From Pontibacter russatus (GTDB lineage: Bacteria; Bacteroidota; Bacteroidia; Cytophagales; Hymenobacteraceae), in assembly GCF_009931655.1 (NCBI RefSeq), contig NZ_CP047984.1, positions 2,559,001 to 2,623,000 of the forward strand: DNA of 64,000 nucleotides, read 5' to 3'. Made by a program: the position numbers and the translations under genes. This document shows, piece by piece, positions 35,223 to 44,676 of this stretch. The notes beneath the pieces were generated by a model. The model was given only the letters and a program-made list of their open reading frames with translations. It was not told where the DNA came from and ran no database searches. Each line of letters begins with the position of its first letter. Within the stretch, counting starts at the first letter, position 1.

Positions 35223-35825
35223 TTATTTTTCTGTGTAGAAGCTAGGAAAACACTGAGGCCCAATTGCACCGCCACCAAATTCTAAAACCACGTTGTCTCT
35301 ATAGAAAATATAAGTGCAACTGTCATTATATTTAGTAATCAAACTGTCATTTAAGTTTTGGTTAAATATTTTATAAAAATACATTCCCATTCCACTTCTC
35401 TGCCAGCCAATTGTCACTGGATTTCCACTTTCTGCTGAAACGCAATTCGCCTTGTCCAGCTTTGATTTTAATGTCTTAAGTTCGGATTTGCTCCAATGTA
35501 ATACTTGTAACAAAGAGTCAACCTTTTTTGAATCCATATATATGTTCCAATTACTATCATAGACTCCATTCCTCTTTATGTGGAATATACCGAGTTGTCC
35601 ATCTTCAAATTCTATCTGTACAAAAGTTTCCTTTGGTACGATTGAATTAAAATAATTTTTTGCTTCAAGAATCTGTTTTTCCTTTTCCTCAAAATTTACT
35701 ATTAAATCCTCTTTAGAATATATTGGCCCTGAATCAAAGGCCATATAGAGGAATACAAAGAATCCTCCTACAGCAATGAAGAGTATGATTAGGAGAATTA
35801 AAAAAACTTTAAGAACTAAATTCAT
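35223..35825 (-). CDS. Hypothetical membrane-anchored protein of the low-GC island
   Basis: 200 aa from the ATG at 35825 (MNLVLKVFLILLIILFIAVG), chosen because the hydrophobic anchor (residues 4-29) begins there; the frame is open further upstream to 36017 but that part overlaps repeat-like intergenic sequence. After the anchor comes a hydrophilic domain with KEDLIVNFEEKEKQILEAKNYFNS-type helix and a Cys pair (NCVSAESGNPVTI, DSCTYIFY). No family recognised. Strongly A/T-rich. It is flanked by GTTAGCTGC/GCAGCTAAC 9-mers on both sides, as if carried on a mobile unit. Confidence 0.7.
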   Translation of the reverse strand: MNLVLKVFLILLIILFIAVGGFFVFLYMAFDSGPIYSKEDLIVNFEEKEKQILEAKNYFNSIVPKETFVQIEFEDGQLGIFHIKRNGVYDSNWNIYMDSKKVDSLLQVLHWSKSELKTLKSKLDKANCVSAESGNPVTIGWQRSGMGMYFYKIFNQNLNDSLITKYNDSCTYIFYRDNVVLEFGGGAIGPQCFPSFYTEK

Positions 35826-35835
35826 TTTTAAGGTT

Positions 35836-35990
35836 GCAGCTAACTTGTATATATACGGAGTTATTCCGTATATCCTCCCAATATAGGCGGATAAACGGAA
35901 CTGAACGACCGAATATACTATATATAGAGCAACGGATAGGCAGTTTCTTCCCACTGCAAGAACATAACGCCTTGTACCCAATGTGAGGCT
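35836..35990 (-). repeat. Cassette-boundary-like region upstream of the unknown gene
   Basis: Gene-strand features: GGCGTTATG (35979-35971 region), the 19-mer TATATATAGTATATTCGGT (35926-35908) shared with the map upstream region, a perfect-arm ATATACGGA/TCCGTATAT hairpin, and GTTAGCTGC (35844-35836) just before the start codon. It resembles a degenerate recombination site, but no full attC fold could be assigned. Confidence 0.35.
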
Positions 35991-36115
35991 GAGGGTGTTG
36001 TTTCCGGCATACCTCATGCTATATAGGGTTCCTTTATTTCCAGGGATTGTCGGGCTTCTTCAAAACAGCTATGGCGCGGCAACCTGTTATCCGGCAGCAT
36101 CCGTACACGGCAGGT

Positions 36116-37090
36116 ATGGCACTCAGAACCAAAGGCATCCTGCTGCTGCTCACTCTCCTCCTGCCCCTGCACGGCTACACCTGGGGCTTCTTTGCGCACC
36201 AGCGCATCAACCGGCTGGCGGTGTTCACGCTGCCCCCTGAGATGATTGGGTTCTACAAAAAGCATATCCGCTACATCACTGAGAATGCCGTGAATCCCGA
36301 CCGCCGCCGCTACGCCGTGGAGTGGGAGGCCGCCCGCCACTACATCGATCTGGACACCTACGGCGACAGCGCCCTCTACAAAATACCGCGTTTCTGGCCC
36401 GAGGCGGTGGCGCTGTATTCTGAGGACACCCTGCAGGCATATGGTATTGTTCCCTGGCACATCAGCCTGATGAAATTCCAGCTGACGCAGGCATTCAAAG
36501 AACGAAACCTGGACCGCATCCTGCGCCTCAGCACGGAGATGGGCCATTACGTGGCCGACGCCTGCGTGCCGCTGCACACCACCCAGAACTACAACGGCCA
36601 GCTCACGGGCCAGCGCGGCATCCACGCCTTCTGGGAAACGCGCCTGCCCGAGCTTTTCTCCGGCGAGTACGACTTTTTTGTGGGCCAGGCCCAGTATATA
36701 GAGCGGCCCCAGTTGCGGGCGTGGGACCTGGTGGCCAGCGCCCATACGGCATTAGACTCGGTGCTGCACTTTGAAAAAGAATTGACGCAGGAGTTTGACG
36801 AAGAGAAGAAATACGCTTATGAGGTGCGCAACAACCTGACCACCCGCGTGTACTCCCGCGCCTTCTCGGAGACATACAGCCGGAAACTGAACGGGCAGGT
36901 GGAGCGGCAGATGCGGCTGGCGATACAGGCCACAGCCAGCTACTGGTACACCGCCTGGGTGGATGCCGGCCAGCCCGACCTCAGCACTTTCCCGGAAGCG
37001 CTCACCGCGGAAGAGCAGCAGCGCCTGGAGATGGAGAAAAAGGAATATGAAGCCGGACAGCACACGCCCCGCGAAGAAGGCAATCACTAA
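36116..37090 (+). CDS. Zinc-dependent phospholipase C / S1-P1 nuclease-like secreted protein
   Basis: 324 aa from the ATG at 36116, which opens a good signal peptide (MALRTKGILLLLTLLLPLHG); in-frame starts further upstream lack support. The mature protein begins near YTWGFFAHQRINRLAV, placing a Trp and His as the first zinc ligands, followed by HYIDLD (about 80), GHYVADACVPLHTTQNYNG (about 142-160) and HAFWETRL, the spaced His/Asp set of trinuclear-zinc PLC/S1-P1 enzymes. Substrate (phospholipid or nucleic acid) cannot be decided. Its last 4 bases overlap the convergent GNAT-like gene. Confidence 0.85.
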   Translation: MALRTKGILLLLTLLLPLHGYTWGFFAHQRINRLAVFTLPPEMIGFYKKHIRYITENAVNPDRRRYAVEWEAARHYIDLDTYGDSALYKIPRFWPEAVALYSEDTLQAYGIVPWHISLMKFQLTQAFKERNLDRILRLSTEMGHYVADACVPLHTTQNYNGQLTGQRGIHAFWETRLPELFSGEYDFFVGQAQYIERPQLRAWDLVASAHTALDSVLHFEKELTQEFDEEKKYAYEVRNNLTTRVYSRAFSETYSRKLNGQVERQMRLAIQATASYWYTAWVDAGQPDLSTFPEALTAEEQQRLEMEKKEYEAGQHTPREEGNH

Positions 37091-38079
37091 GCAAACCCCC
37101 TCCTTCTCCGGACCAGCCGCATCCGCACCTCCTTTATATACCGCACACCGCTGGGCAGCCGGTCGTACCGCAGCACAGGAATGGGGGTTGCCTCCGGACC
37201 AAAGCTTTTGTAGAAATGCAGGATATCCTGCTCCCGCTCATTGGGGCTCTCAAAGTCGAGCAGCATCTCCTGCCCCGCATATTCCCGGATTATATGGTTG
37301 ATGAGCAGGGTGCGGCCGTTCTGTTTGCGGCCATGCTGCGGAGCTGCGTTAAAGAGATAAACGATATGCCCGCCCCATATAACGAACAGGCAGCCGCCGT
37401 TCTTCCGGCCGCTGGCATCGGTGGTGTAGCAGAGCCGGGCAATGCCTCTCTGCCGCAGCGCCTCGTACAACTGCCGCAACTGCATATAAGCCGCTTCCGA
37501 CACGCCGCCATATATACGTCCGGCTGCCTGTTCCCTAAAAAACCGGATAACAGGTTCTATATCCGTGCTCTCCTCTATTGCCAGTTCCGCCTTCTGCGCG
37601 CGCTTCAGGTTCATCTTCCGGTCGCGGGTGTAGCCTTGGTATAATTGTTCGTAAGGCTTGTTCAGGGGCAGGTACAGCGTCAGGGTCTGGCTTATATATA
37701 CTTCTGGCGGCAGCCCCGCGGGGAGCTTGTTGGCTGTATTGAAATGGTAGCCGCTCACGTACCGGAAACGCTGGCACACCTCCTGCACAAAGGCTATATA
37801 GGTAGCTTCTGCTACTGTCTCGGTCAGGCCATAGATGCCCAGTTGCTGGCAGAACAGTGGCTGCTGGATATAGCGGATGCCGAACCTGCTTCGCCACGGC
37901 ACAGGCATCACGGTTATATATGCGCCTGCCGCATCCAGCTCCACCACTGCCTCCCACCCCGGCGCCACCACATCCAGGTACCACGTCAGGGCGTACACCT
38001 GCCGCTGCCGCGACCGCTCCACCACCGCGTCCCACTGCGTCCGGTCAATGTCGGGGTGCTTCAGGTAGAGAACAGGCAT
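37087..38079 (-). CDS. FemAB/GNAT-type acyltransferase-like protein
   Basis: 330 aa. The layout is that of FemAB-related or Acetyltransf_6 proteins with two GNAT-like halves: residues 1-130 (QVYALTWYLDVVAPGWEAVV, MPVPWRSRFGIRYIQQPLF) and a C-terminal acyltransferase half with RKMNLKRAQKAELAIEES, GGCLFVIWGGHIVYLFNAA and RTLLINHIIREYAGQEMLLDFE. Donor and acceptor are unknown; Bacteroidota homologues are annotated only as GNAT proteins. It ends in a basic tail and overlaps the zinc PLC-like gene by 4 bases at the 3' ends. Confidence 0.75.
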   Translation of the reverse strand: MPVLYLKHPDIDRTQWDAVVERSRQRQVYALTWYLDVVAPGWEAVVELDAAGAYITVMPVPWRSRFGIRYIQQPLFCQQLGIYGLTETVAEATYIAFVQEVCQRFRYVSGYHFNTANKLPAGLPPEVYISQTLTLYLPLNKPYEQLYQGYTRDRKMNLKRAQKAELAIEESTDIEPVIRFFREQAAGRIYGGVSEAAYMQLRQLYEALRQRGIARLCYTTDASGRKNGGCLFVIWGGHIVYLFNAAPQHGRKQNGRTLLINHIIREYAGQEMLLDFESPNEREQDILHFYKSFGPEATPIPVLRYDRLPSGVRYIKEVRMRLVRRRRGFA

Positions 38080-38369
38080 GGTTCAGTGGTGGGTTTATAT
38101 ATAGCTCAGGGGAAAACACGGGATGCGCCGCAAAGCCCATAACTCCGGCCACGGCGAAGGAAAACCTCCCGGCGTGGGGCAAGTTACAAAAGAGCGGCAA
38201 CATCTGCATGGGCACAGGCAACCACTCCCGCTGATTTCCGGAAACCGGGTATTTGCTGCTGCCGATGGGCGTGGTGCCCTATATGGCCCTTGCCCGGGCA
38301 GGTGCGGGTCAAGGCTGCTGAAACGAGAAGGCAGGGAATACGTGCCTCCTGCAGTTCAACAAATCCTAT

Positions 38370-38489
38370 ATGACAGAGAAATTTATTGGCGAAAATTTGC
38401 TGCTCCTGAACGCTGACATCTTCAGGTTTCGTATTGATGAGCTGAATTCGCGAAGGCGCGGTGGTATGATACTGCCAACTGGTATATAG
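38370..38489 (+). CDS. Candidate 39-aa micro-protein
   Basis: ATG-initiated frame of 39 aa, MTEKFIGENLLLLNADIFRF then a basic segment and GGMILPTGI. It ends 3 nt before a terminator hairpin, which is the position expected for a real gene, and has a balanced amino-acid mix rather than GC-driven shadows. There is no signal peptide and no recognised family. Could be chance; a conservation test is needed. Confidence 0.35.
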   Translation: MTEKFIGENLLLLNADIFRFRIDELNSRRRGGMILPTGI

Positions 38490-38491
38490 CA

Positions 38492-38522
38492 AAAAGGCCG
38501 CCCTGCTTAGGTGTGGCCTTTT
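38492..38522. terminator. Bidirectional terminator between two micro-ORFs
   Basis: Perfect AAAAGGCC / GGCCTTTT stem (38492-38499 with 38515-38522), 15-nt loop, A/T tails on both sides. Confidence 0.7.
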
Positions 38523-38544
38523 CATTTCATGTTGGACTAATTTT

Positions 38545-38640
38545 TTAAGATACTATTAGTGCAAGAGTACCTACAGCTGTAAAGTAGCCTGCAATAAGCC
38601 AGTAAGCGACAACGTCGCTGTTAGAGTAAATTTTCTTCAT
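38545..38640 (-). CDS. 31-aa single-span membrane micro-protein
   Basis: ATG-initiated frame of 31 aa: MKKIYSNSDVVAYWLIAGYF then TAVGTLALIVS. A positively charged start and one hydrophobic helix (about 10-30) with GxxxxxG spacing predict a small inner-membrane protein. It ends 23 nt before a bidirectional terminator and is preceded by an AT-rich leader of the type found before real genes in this window. No family recognised; it may modulate a larger membrane complex (speculation). Confidence 0.55.
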   Translation of the reverse strand: MKKIYSNSDVVAYWLIAGYFTAVGTLALIVS

Positions 38641-38970
38641 GTTTGACACCCGTTTAAGTTAAAAATCACTTAATTACCTTTGGCTGCCATTGTATTTAAC
38701 TACGAATTCTATAGGAGTTTTGTTTTCCTTTTTGCACCTGAAAATATATTTCTTGCACAATTCAGGCTCAATTGCCTCCTCAAATTGGAAGGTTTATAAT
38801 TTAAGTTAAAATTGTACCTGTCATGGACTCAATATTGCGGTATTCACATCATATATAATTATCCATATATAACAAGAAGAGCCGCTGCAGATAAGGGCAG
38901 CGGCTCTTCTTGTTAGTCCGTAGTAACAGAAGCAGGCTTTCGCGCCTGCTTCCATTTCATTTATATTACC
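38641..38970. other. AT-rich intergenic region upstream of the 31-aa gene
   Basis: 330 bases, markedly AT-rich. It contains a plus-strand TACCTTTG box (38675-38682) with no plus-strand gene behind it, and the ettA terminator at its right end. A short untranslated RNA is possible but unproven. Confidence 0.4.
38871..38914. terminator. Strong terminator of ettA
   Basis: Perfect 18-bp stem AACAAGAAGAGCCGCTGC with its complement (38871-38888 with 38897-38914), 8-nt loop. Confidence 0.8.
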
Positions 38971-38971
38971 A

Positions 38972-40642
<1,671 letters not shown>

Positions 40643-40988
40643 GCTGTAGTTAATAGTGTTTCGCTAATATTATTCCAAGTACACGGCTTCGGGCTTCTCC
40701 CCCTCTCAAATTCTATCCGCCTGATTCTTATCCCATAAAAGAATTACAAATATCGTAAAAATTCAGGCATATGCACTTCGCAAAATTGGCCGAAATCCTT
40801 AAACTTGTAAAAATACTGCATTGGTTAGCGCCTGTTCTTGCCTATATTAGCACTCAGGTAAACCTGCAGCGCCGCTCCTGATGCCGAAAAGCCGTGACAA
40901 ACGTTACAGGATGCCCTGTGTAGGCCAGGGGTAAGTTTCGCATTGCTGGCTTATCCTGTATTTTCGACCCTTAACCCTATCCAGTAAA
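40643..40988. other. Divergent intergenic region ettA / DUF349 gene
   Basis: 346 bases, moderately AT-rich. A plausible but imperfect -7 box TATTTTCG lies at about 40959-40966, 22 bases before the DUF349 gene. Nothing else recognised. Confidence 0.4.
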
Positions 40989-42302
40989 ATGGAAAACAAC
41001 GACCTATTGGAAGAAGCCAGAAAATATGGCTTTATTCAGGAGCAGCAAGTGTGGCTGAAGCCCTTTATGAACTACCCGGCCCGCCGGGTGGGCGACGTGA
41101 AAGAGTCGGAGGATGACTCGCTGGTGTACTTTGCGAAGCGGTATGAGATGTTCCGGGACAAGGTGAGCGACCTGCTGGCGCGCATCGAGGCGTCGGAGAA
41201 CAAGGGCTCGTTCCTGATGAAGGTGCTGCACATGAAGGAGCAGATAGGCAGCTACGACGCTTTAGGCGATTTCGAGCAGCTTTACCATACGCTGGCCGGG
41301 GCAGAGGCAGCCATAAACGAAACGATCAAGCAGAACCGCGAGAAGAACCTCGCCTCCAAAATAGCCCTGATACAGGAAGCCGAGGCGCTGCGCGACAGCA
41401 TTGACTGGCAGGAGACAACAGACAAACTGAAAGACCTGCGCGGCACCTGGATCAAAACCGGCCCGGTGGAAAAGGACCTGACAGAGGAGATTGAGGAGCG
41501 CTTCAGGGCGGCAGTGGAGCATTTCTTCGAGCGGAAAAAAAGCTTCTTCGAAGACAAGAAGAAGATGCAGAACCGCATCTACGACAAATACCGTGACCTG
41601 ATTTCGCAGTCGGTGGCCCTGCAGAACTCCGAGGACTGGGAAGTGACCACCGCCAAGCTGAAAGCTTTGCAGAACCAGTGGAAGGAAGTGGGCGGCACCC
41701 TGCCGCGCAAAACCATGACCAGGCTGTGGACAGACTTCCGGAAGGCGCACAACCACTTTTTCGAGCGCCTGAAGAAGAAAATCAACAACGAGAAAAACGA
41801 GTCGCGCAGCAAGTATTACGAGACCAACTACGAGCGCAAAAAAGAGCTGGTAGAGGAGGGAGAGCAACTGCTGCAGCGCCACAGCCTCAGCGATGCCGTG
41901 AAGCGCGCCAAAGAGCTGCAGGCCGAGTGGAAGAAGGTGGGCCCCGTGAGCCCGGAAGTGTCGGATATGATTTGGGAGCGCTTCATCAAAGCTTGTGACC
42001 GGGTGTTTGAGATGAGCAGCCTGGAACATTACATCCGCAAGCGCCAGCAGGCCGCCAACGAGACTTACTCCGAAACCGATGACCTGCAGGCACGCATCAA
42101 TGCGCTCCGGGATTTTATCAAGTCAGACAAAAACGAGTTGGAGGTGCTGGAAGAGAACCTGGGCAAACTAAGCGACACGCCCGGCAACGAAGCTTTCCGC
42201 AGCATGCTGCAGGGCAAGATCCGCAACTTCAACCGCAAGATCGGCACCAAAACAGCTATGATTGAGATGTTCCGGAGCCAGCTGAGCGCCATCAGCCGAT
42301 AG
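40989..42302 (+). CDS. DUF349-domain coiled-coil protein
   Basis: 437 aa, almost entirely alpha-helical and charged. At least four DUF349 repeats are visible, each with a Trp-centred pattern such as LKDLRGTWIKTGPV, LKALQNQWKEVGGTLPRK and AKELQAEWKKVGPVSPEVSD, followed by RFRAAVEHFFERKK, DFRKAHNHFFERLKKK and RFIKACDRVFEM. The C-terminal 80 residues form a separate coiled coil. DUF349 proteins are widespread in Bacteroidota and Actinobacteria without an agreed function. No signal peptide, so cytoplasmic. Ends before a strong terminator. Confidence 0.88.
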   Translation: MENNDLLEEARKYGFIQEQQVWLKPFMNYPARRVGDVKESEDDSLVYFAKRYEMFRDKVSDLLARIEASENKGSFLMKVLHMKEQIGSYDALGDFEQLYHTLAGAEAAINETIKQNREKNLASKIALIQEAEALRDSIDWQETTDKLKDLRGTWIKTGPVEKDLTEEIEERFRAAVEHFFERKKSFFEDKKKMQNRIYDKYRDLISQSVALQNSEDWEVTTAKLKALQNQWKEVGGTLPRKTMTRLWTDFRKAHNHFFERLKKKINNEKNESRSKYYETNYERKKELVEEGEQLLQRHSLSDAVKRAKELQAEWKKVGPVSPEVSDMIWERFIKACDRVFEMSSLEHYIRKRQQAANETYSETDDLQARINALRDFIKSDKNELEVLEENLGKLSDTPGNEAFRSMLQGKIRNFNRKIGTKTAMIEMFRSQLSAISR

Positions 42303-42409
42303 CCCGTTCGCACACCATATATACACGAACCTATATATAAATTGCCTGGATAGCATCTTCTGCACTGCGCCAGGCCCCTGCTTCGAAGCATGCTCAAGAT
42401 TATTTACCG

Positions 42410-42450
42410 AGCCGGCACCCGCCACTGGTGTGGCGGGTGCCGGCTTTTTT
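42410..42450 (+). terminator. Terminator of the DUF349 gene
   Basis: Perfect 15-bp stem AGCCGGCACCCGCCA with its complement (42410-42424 with 42431-42445), 6-nt loop, six T downstream. Confidence 0.9.
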
Positions 42451-42600
42451 GCCGCCCTGCTTGTTTCTGCCTTTCCTGTGGCCACCGCACCTGACAGCTA
42501 ATAAAGGGCTGAAAATATTCGCCGCTTTTTGAACATTTGCGTACCTTCTGCGTTGTGTTGGTAAAAACAGACAAAAAAGCAATTAATTTTTGCTAAAAAT

Positions 42601-42629
42601 TTTTGTTTTTGTTTTTATTCATACTTTTG
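42601..42629 (+). promoter_or_regulatory. Promoter of the DUF2795 gene
   Basis: TTTTG (42601-42605), 16-nt T-rich spacer, TACTTTTG (42622-42629); a textbook Bacteroidota promoter about 43 nt before the ATG. Confidence 0.7.
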
Positions 42630-42671
42630 CAAACCGTTTCAAAAAGCCAATATCTTAAAGGAGAAAATACT

Positions 42672-42893
42672 ATGTACTGGACACTTGAATTAGCATCATA
42701 CCTGGAGGACGCACCTTGGCCAGCCACGAAAGATGAGCTTATCGACTTCTCAATCCGCTCAGGTGCCCCCATGGAGGTTGTGGAGAACCTGCAGGCTCTG
42801 GAGGACGACGGCCAGCCCTATGAAAACATCGAGGAAATATGGCCTGACTATCCCACCAAAGAGGATTTCATGTTCAACGAAGACGAATATTAA
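42672..42893 (+). CDS. DUF2795-domain small acidic protein
   Basis: 73 aa starting MYWTLELASYLEDAPWPATK; the ATG at 42672 is the start shared by homologues, and the strong promoter upstream excludes the longer frame from 42603. The sequence DELIDFSIRSGAPMEVVENLQ and EIWPDYPTKEDFMFNEDEY are hallmarks of the Bacteroidota DUF2795 proteins, which are highly conserved in length. Strongly acidic, probably cytoplasmic; function unknown. High expression is suggested by the promoter quality. The stop is followed within 2 bases by an inverted-repeat element. Confidence 0.93.
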   Translation: MYWTLELASYLEDAPWPATKDELIDFSIRSGAPMEVVENLQALEDDGQPYENIEEIWPDYPTKEDFMFNEDEY

Positions 42894-42895
42894 AA

Positions 42896-42999
42896 GGAAT
42901 TACGAATTATTAATTCCGAATTACGAATTGAGGATAGTGATTTAAGCTTGCTTTAATCCACTCGGAATTCGGAATTTGTAATTAGGAATTCGTAATTGG
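42896..42999. repeat. AATTACGAATT-type inverted-repeat element
   Basis: Left arm 42896-42929 and right arm 42963-42999 are imperfect inverted repeats built from AATTACGAATT/AATTCGTAATT words, around a 33-bp centre. It starts right after the DUF2795 stop and ends 7 bases before the ABC ATPase start. Looks like a small non-autonomous or REP-type element. Confidence 0.6.
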
Positions 43000-43006
43000 A
43001 TAAAGC

Positions 43007-43732
43007 TTGATTATTGAAGCAAAAAATCTGGTTGCGGGTTACGGACGGCGCGTTCTTATCCGCAACCTTTCTTTTTCTGTGCCAGCCCCGGCTTTTGTCG
43101 CCATCATCGGGCACAACGGCGCCGGCAAAACCACACTCTTCCGGGCTTTCCAGCAGAAGATTGCCTACCAGGGGCAACTGCTGGTGCAGGGGCAGGACCT
43201 GAAGCGGCTCCACCACCCTGCAGAGCAGGGGCTTCTCGCTTACCTCCCCCAGAAAAACACGGTCACCTTCCCTATCAGCGTACACGACCTGGTGGTGATG
43301 GGACTGTTCCGGAAAAAGCGCTTCTTCGAGAACTACAACGCCGCCGACTATGCCCTGGCCGCTCAAACCCTGCAGCAGCTGCAGCTTTCCCATCTCTCCG
43401 ACCACGACTTCACCACACTCTCCGGCGGCGAGCAGCAACTGGTATGGCTGGCCCAACTGATGCTGCAGGACGCCCAAATCAGCCTGCTCGATGAACCCAC
43501 GCAACAGCTCGACGTCTACTACAAAAACCAGGTGTTCCGGCTGCTGCAACAGTGGGTGCAGCAGCACGGCAAAACGGTGCTCTGCATCACGCACGACCTC
43601 CAGAACCTGCCCCCGCTGCAAGGCTTCCTTCTCAACCTCTCCAAACCTGAACCGGCCTTAGAAGCTATATCAGCAGAAACAGTGCAGGCCAACCAAGCTT
43701 TTCTGGAGGCGGGGCGGCAGCCGGTGGTGTAA
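43007..43732 (+). CDS. ABC transporter ATP-binding protein (FecE/ZnuC-like, orphan)
   Basis: Cytoplasmic ATPase of 241 aa. Walker A GHNGAGKTT (about 36-44), Q-loop LPQKNTVTFPISVHDLVVMG, signature LSGGEQQLVWLAQLML and Walker B ISLLDEPTQQLD are intact; the spacing is that of metal/siderophore importers. The start is TTG at 43007 (MIIEAKNLVAGYG); an in-frame stop at 43001 rules out an upstream ATG, and the repeat element ends just before it. No permease or binding protein gene is nearby, so partners must be encoded elsewhere. Confidence 0.88.
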   Translation: MIIEAKNLVAGYGRRVLIRNLSFSVPAPAFVAIIGHNGAGKTTLFRAFQQKIAYQGQLLVQGQDLKRLHHPAEQGLLAYLPQKNTVTFPISVHDLVVMGLFRKKRFFENYNAADYALAAQTLQQLQLSHLSDHDFTTLSGGEQQLVWLAQLMLQDAQISLLDEPTQQLDVYYKNQVFRLLQQWVQQHGKTVLCITHDLQNLPPLQGFLLNLSKPEPALEAISAETVQANQAFLEAGRQPVV

Positions 43733-43756
43733 TTGTAATTGTGTAGATTGGGTGGA

Positions 43757-43811
43757 CAGACGCTCGCAGGAGCCCCCTAAATGCTCCGGGGAGGGTGCGC
43801 ACGCTGCGAGG
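43757..43811. repeat. Second copy of the post-polA repeat, interrupted
   Basis: CAGACGCTCGCAGGAGC (43757-43773) and TGCGCACGCTGCGAGG (43796-43811) match the post-polA repeat at 1413-1445 exactly but are split by 22 bases containing a CCCC/GGGG hairpin. Confidence 0.55.
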
Positions 43812-43868
43812 CCTTTAAATTAGCGAAGGCAGTGCTGCATGAAAGATTTTGCAGTACCGGATCAAACC

Positions 43869-43905
43869 ACCCCCAACCCCTCCTTATCCAGGGCGGGGAG
43901 TTTTC
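43869..43905. repeat. CCCCTCC/GGGGAGTTTTC-type palindromic repeat, copy B
   Basis: ACCCCTCCTTATCCAGGGCG then GGGAGTTTTC; related to the copies at 30275 and 56651. Confidence 0.5.
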
Positions 43906-43998
43906 TTACCGATGTACAAGGCTTGCACCATGGCAACTCCTGCGAACACATGGGCCTATGTTAGATAGATATAGTGCGCCAGTTACCTCCACCTTATT

Positions 43999-44676
43999 TT
44001 AAACTTCTCTTGCGAAGGCTTCTGCCAATACAAGATCCTCGGGCGTGGTTATTTTGATGTTGCGGTAACTGCCCTCCACCAGCACAATTTTCTCCCCAAG
44101 CTGCTCCACCACCGAGGCGTCGTCGGTGAAGTGCCCCTGCTCCGGCTGTTCATATGCCCTCCGTAGGATGCCGGCCCGAAAGCACTGCGGCGTCTGCACC
44201 AGTTTGTAATTTGCCCGTGGCACCGACCGGCTTCCCTCCTGCGTCAACTCCCGGACAGAGTCTTTCGGCGGCACAACCACCACGGCACTGCCATATATGG
44301 CCGCCGCCTCAAAAGCAGCCTTTATAGTGTCTGTTTCCACAAACGGCCTGACGCCGTCATGCACCGCCACCAGTGCCTCGCCCTGCACTGCCTCCAGGCC
44401 GTTTTTGACCGATGCAAAACGCGTAGCGCCCCCCGCCACGGCTATATGGCCTACAGTAAAGTGATGCCTGCGGCACAGTTCCTGCCATACAGCAAGTTGC
44501 GTCTGGGGCAGCACCACGATCAGGCGCACCTCCGGGTTGTATTGGTAAAACCGCTCGATGGTGTGCATCAGGACGGGCTTGCCTGCCACCTCTGTAAACT
44601 GCTTGGGCAGTTCCTGCTGCATGCGGCTGCCGGAGCCGCCCGCCACTATAATCGCATATTCCGGAAGATGGGTCAT
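43999..44676 (-). CDS. ispD: 2-C-methyl-D-erythritol 4-phosphate cytidylyltransferase
   Basis: Third enzyme of the MEP isoprenoid pathway: CTP plus MEP to CDP-methylerythritol. 225 aa from ATG 44676 (MTHLPEYAIIVAGG), which matches the usual 220-235 aa; the longer frame upstream has no similarity to the family. The nucleotide-binding loop IIVAGGSGSRMQQELPKQF (residues 8-26), VAVHDGVRPFV (about 100-110), KDSVRE and the C-terminal TDDASVVEQLGEKIVLVEGSYRNIKITTPEDL are complete (last motif given in part). Confidence 0.95.
   Translation of the reverse strand: MTHLPEYAIIVAGGSGSRMQQELPKQFTEVAGKPVLMHTIERFYQYNPEVRLIVVLPQTQLAVWQELCRRHHFTVGHIAVAGGATRFASVKNGLEAVQGEALVAVHDGVRPFVETDTIKAAFEAAAIYGSAVVVVPPKDSVRELTQEGSRSVPRANYKLVQTPQCFRAGILRRAYEQPEQGHFTDDASVVEQLGEKIVLVEGSYRNIKITTPEDLVLAEAFAREV

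Larger units (their letters stand above)
38080..38544. other. Long intergenic region with a candidate micro-ORF and terminator
   Basis: 465 bases. The first 290 show nothing recognisable; the end holds a 39-codon frame at 38370 and the bidirectional terminator at 38492-38522. Confidence 0.45.
42303..42671. other. Intergenic region with terminator and promoter
   Basis: 369 bases holding the DUF349 terminator (42410-42450) and a very AT-rich promoter region (42560-42671) for the DUF2795 gene. Confidence 0.5.

Noticed and set aside
35826-36017. 64-residue N-terminal extension of the island's unknown protein
   Set aside because: The signal anchor starts at the internal ATG 35825, and the extension covers palindromic boundary-like DNA.
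38675-38682. TACCTTTG promoter box on the plus strand
   Set aside because: No -33 element at normal distance and no plus-strand gene follows; kept only as a note in the gap entry.
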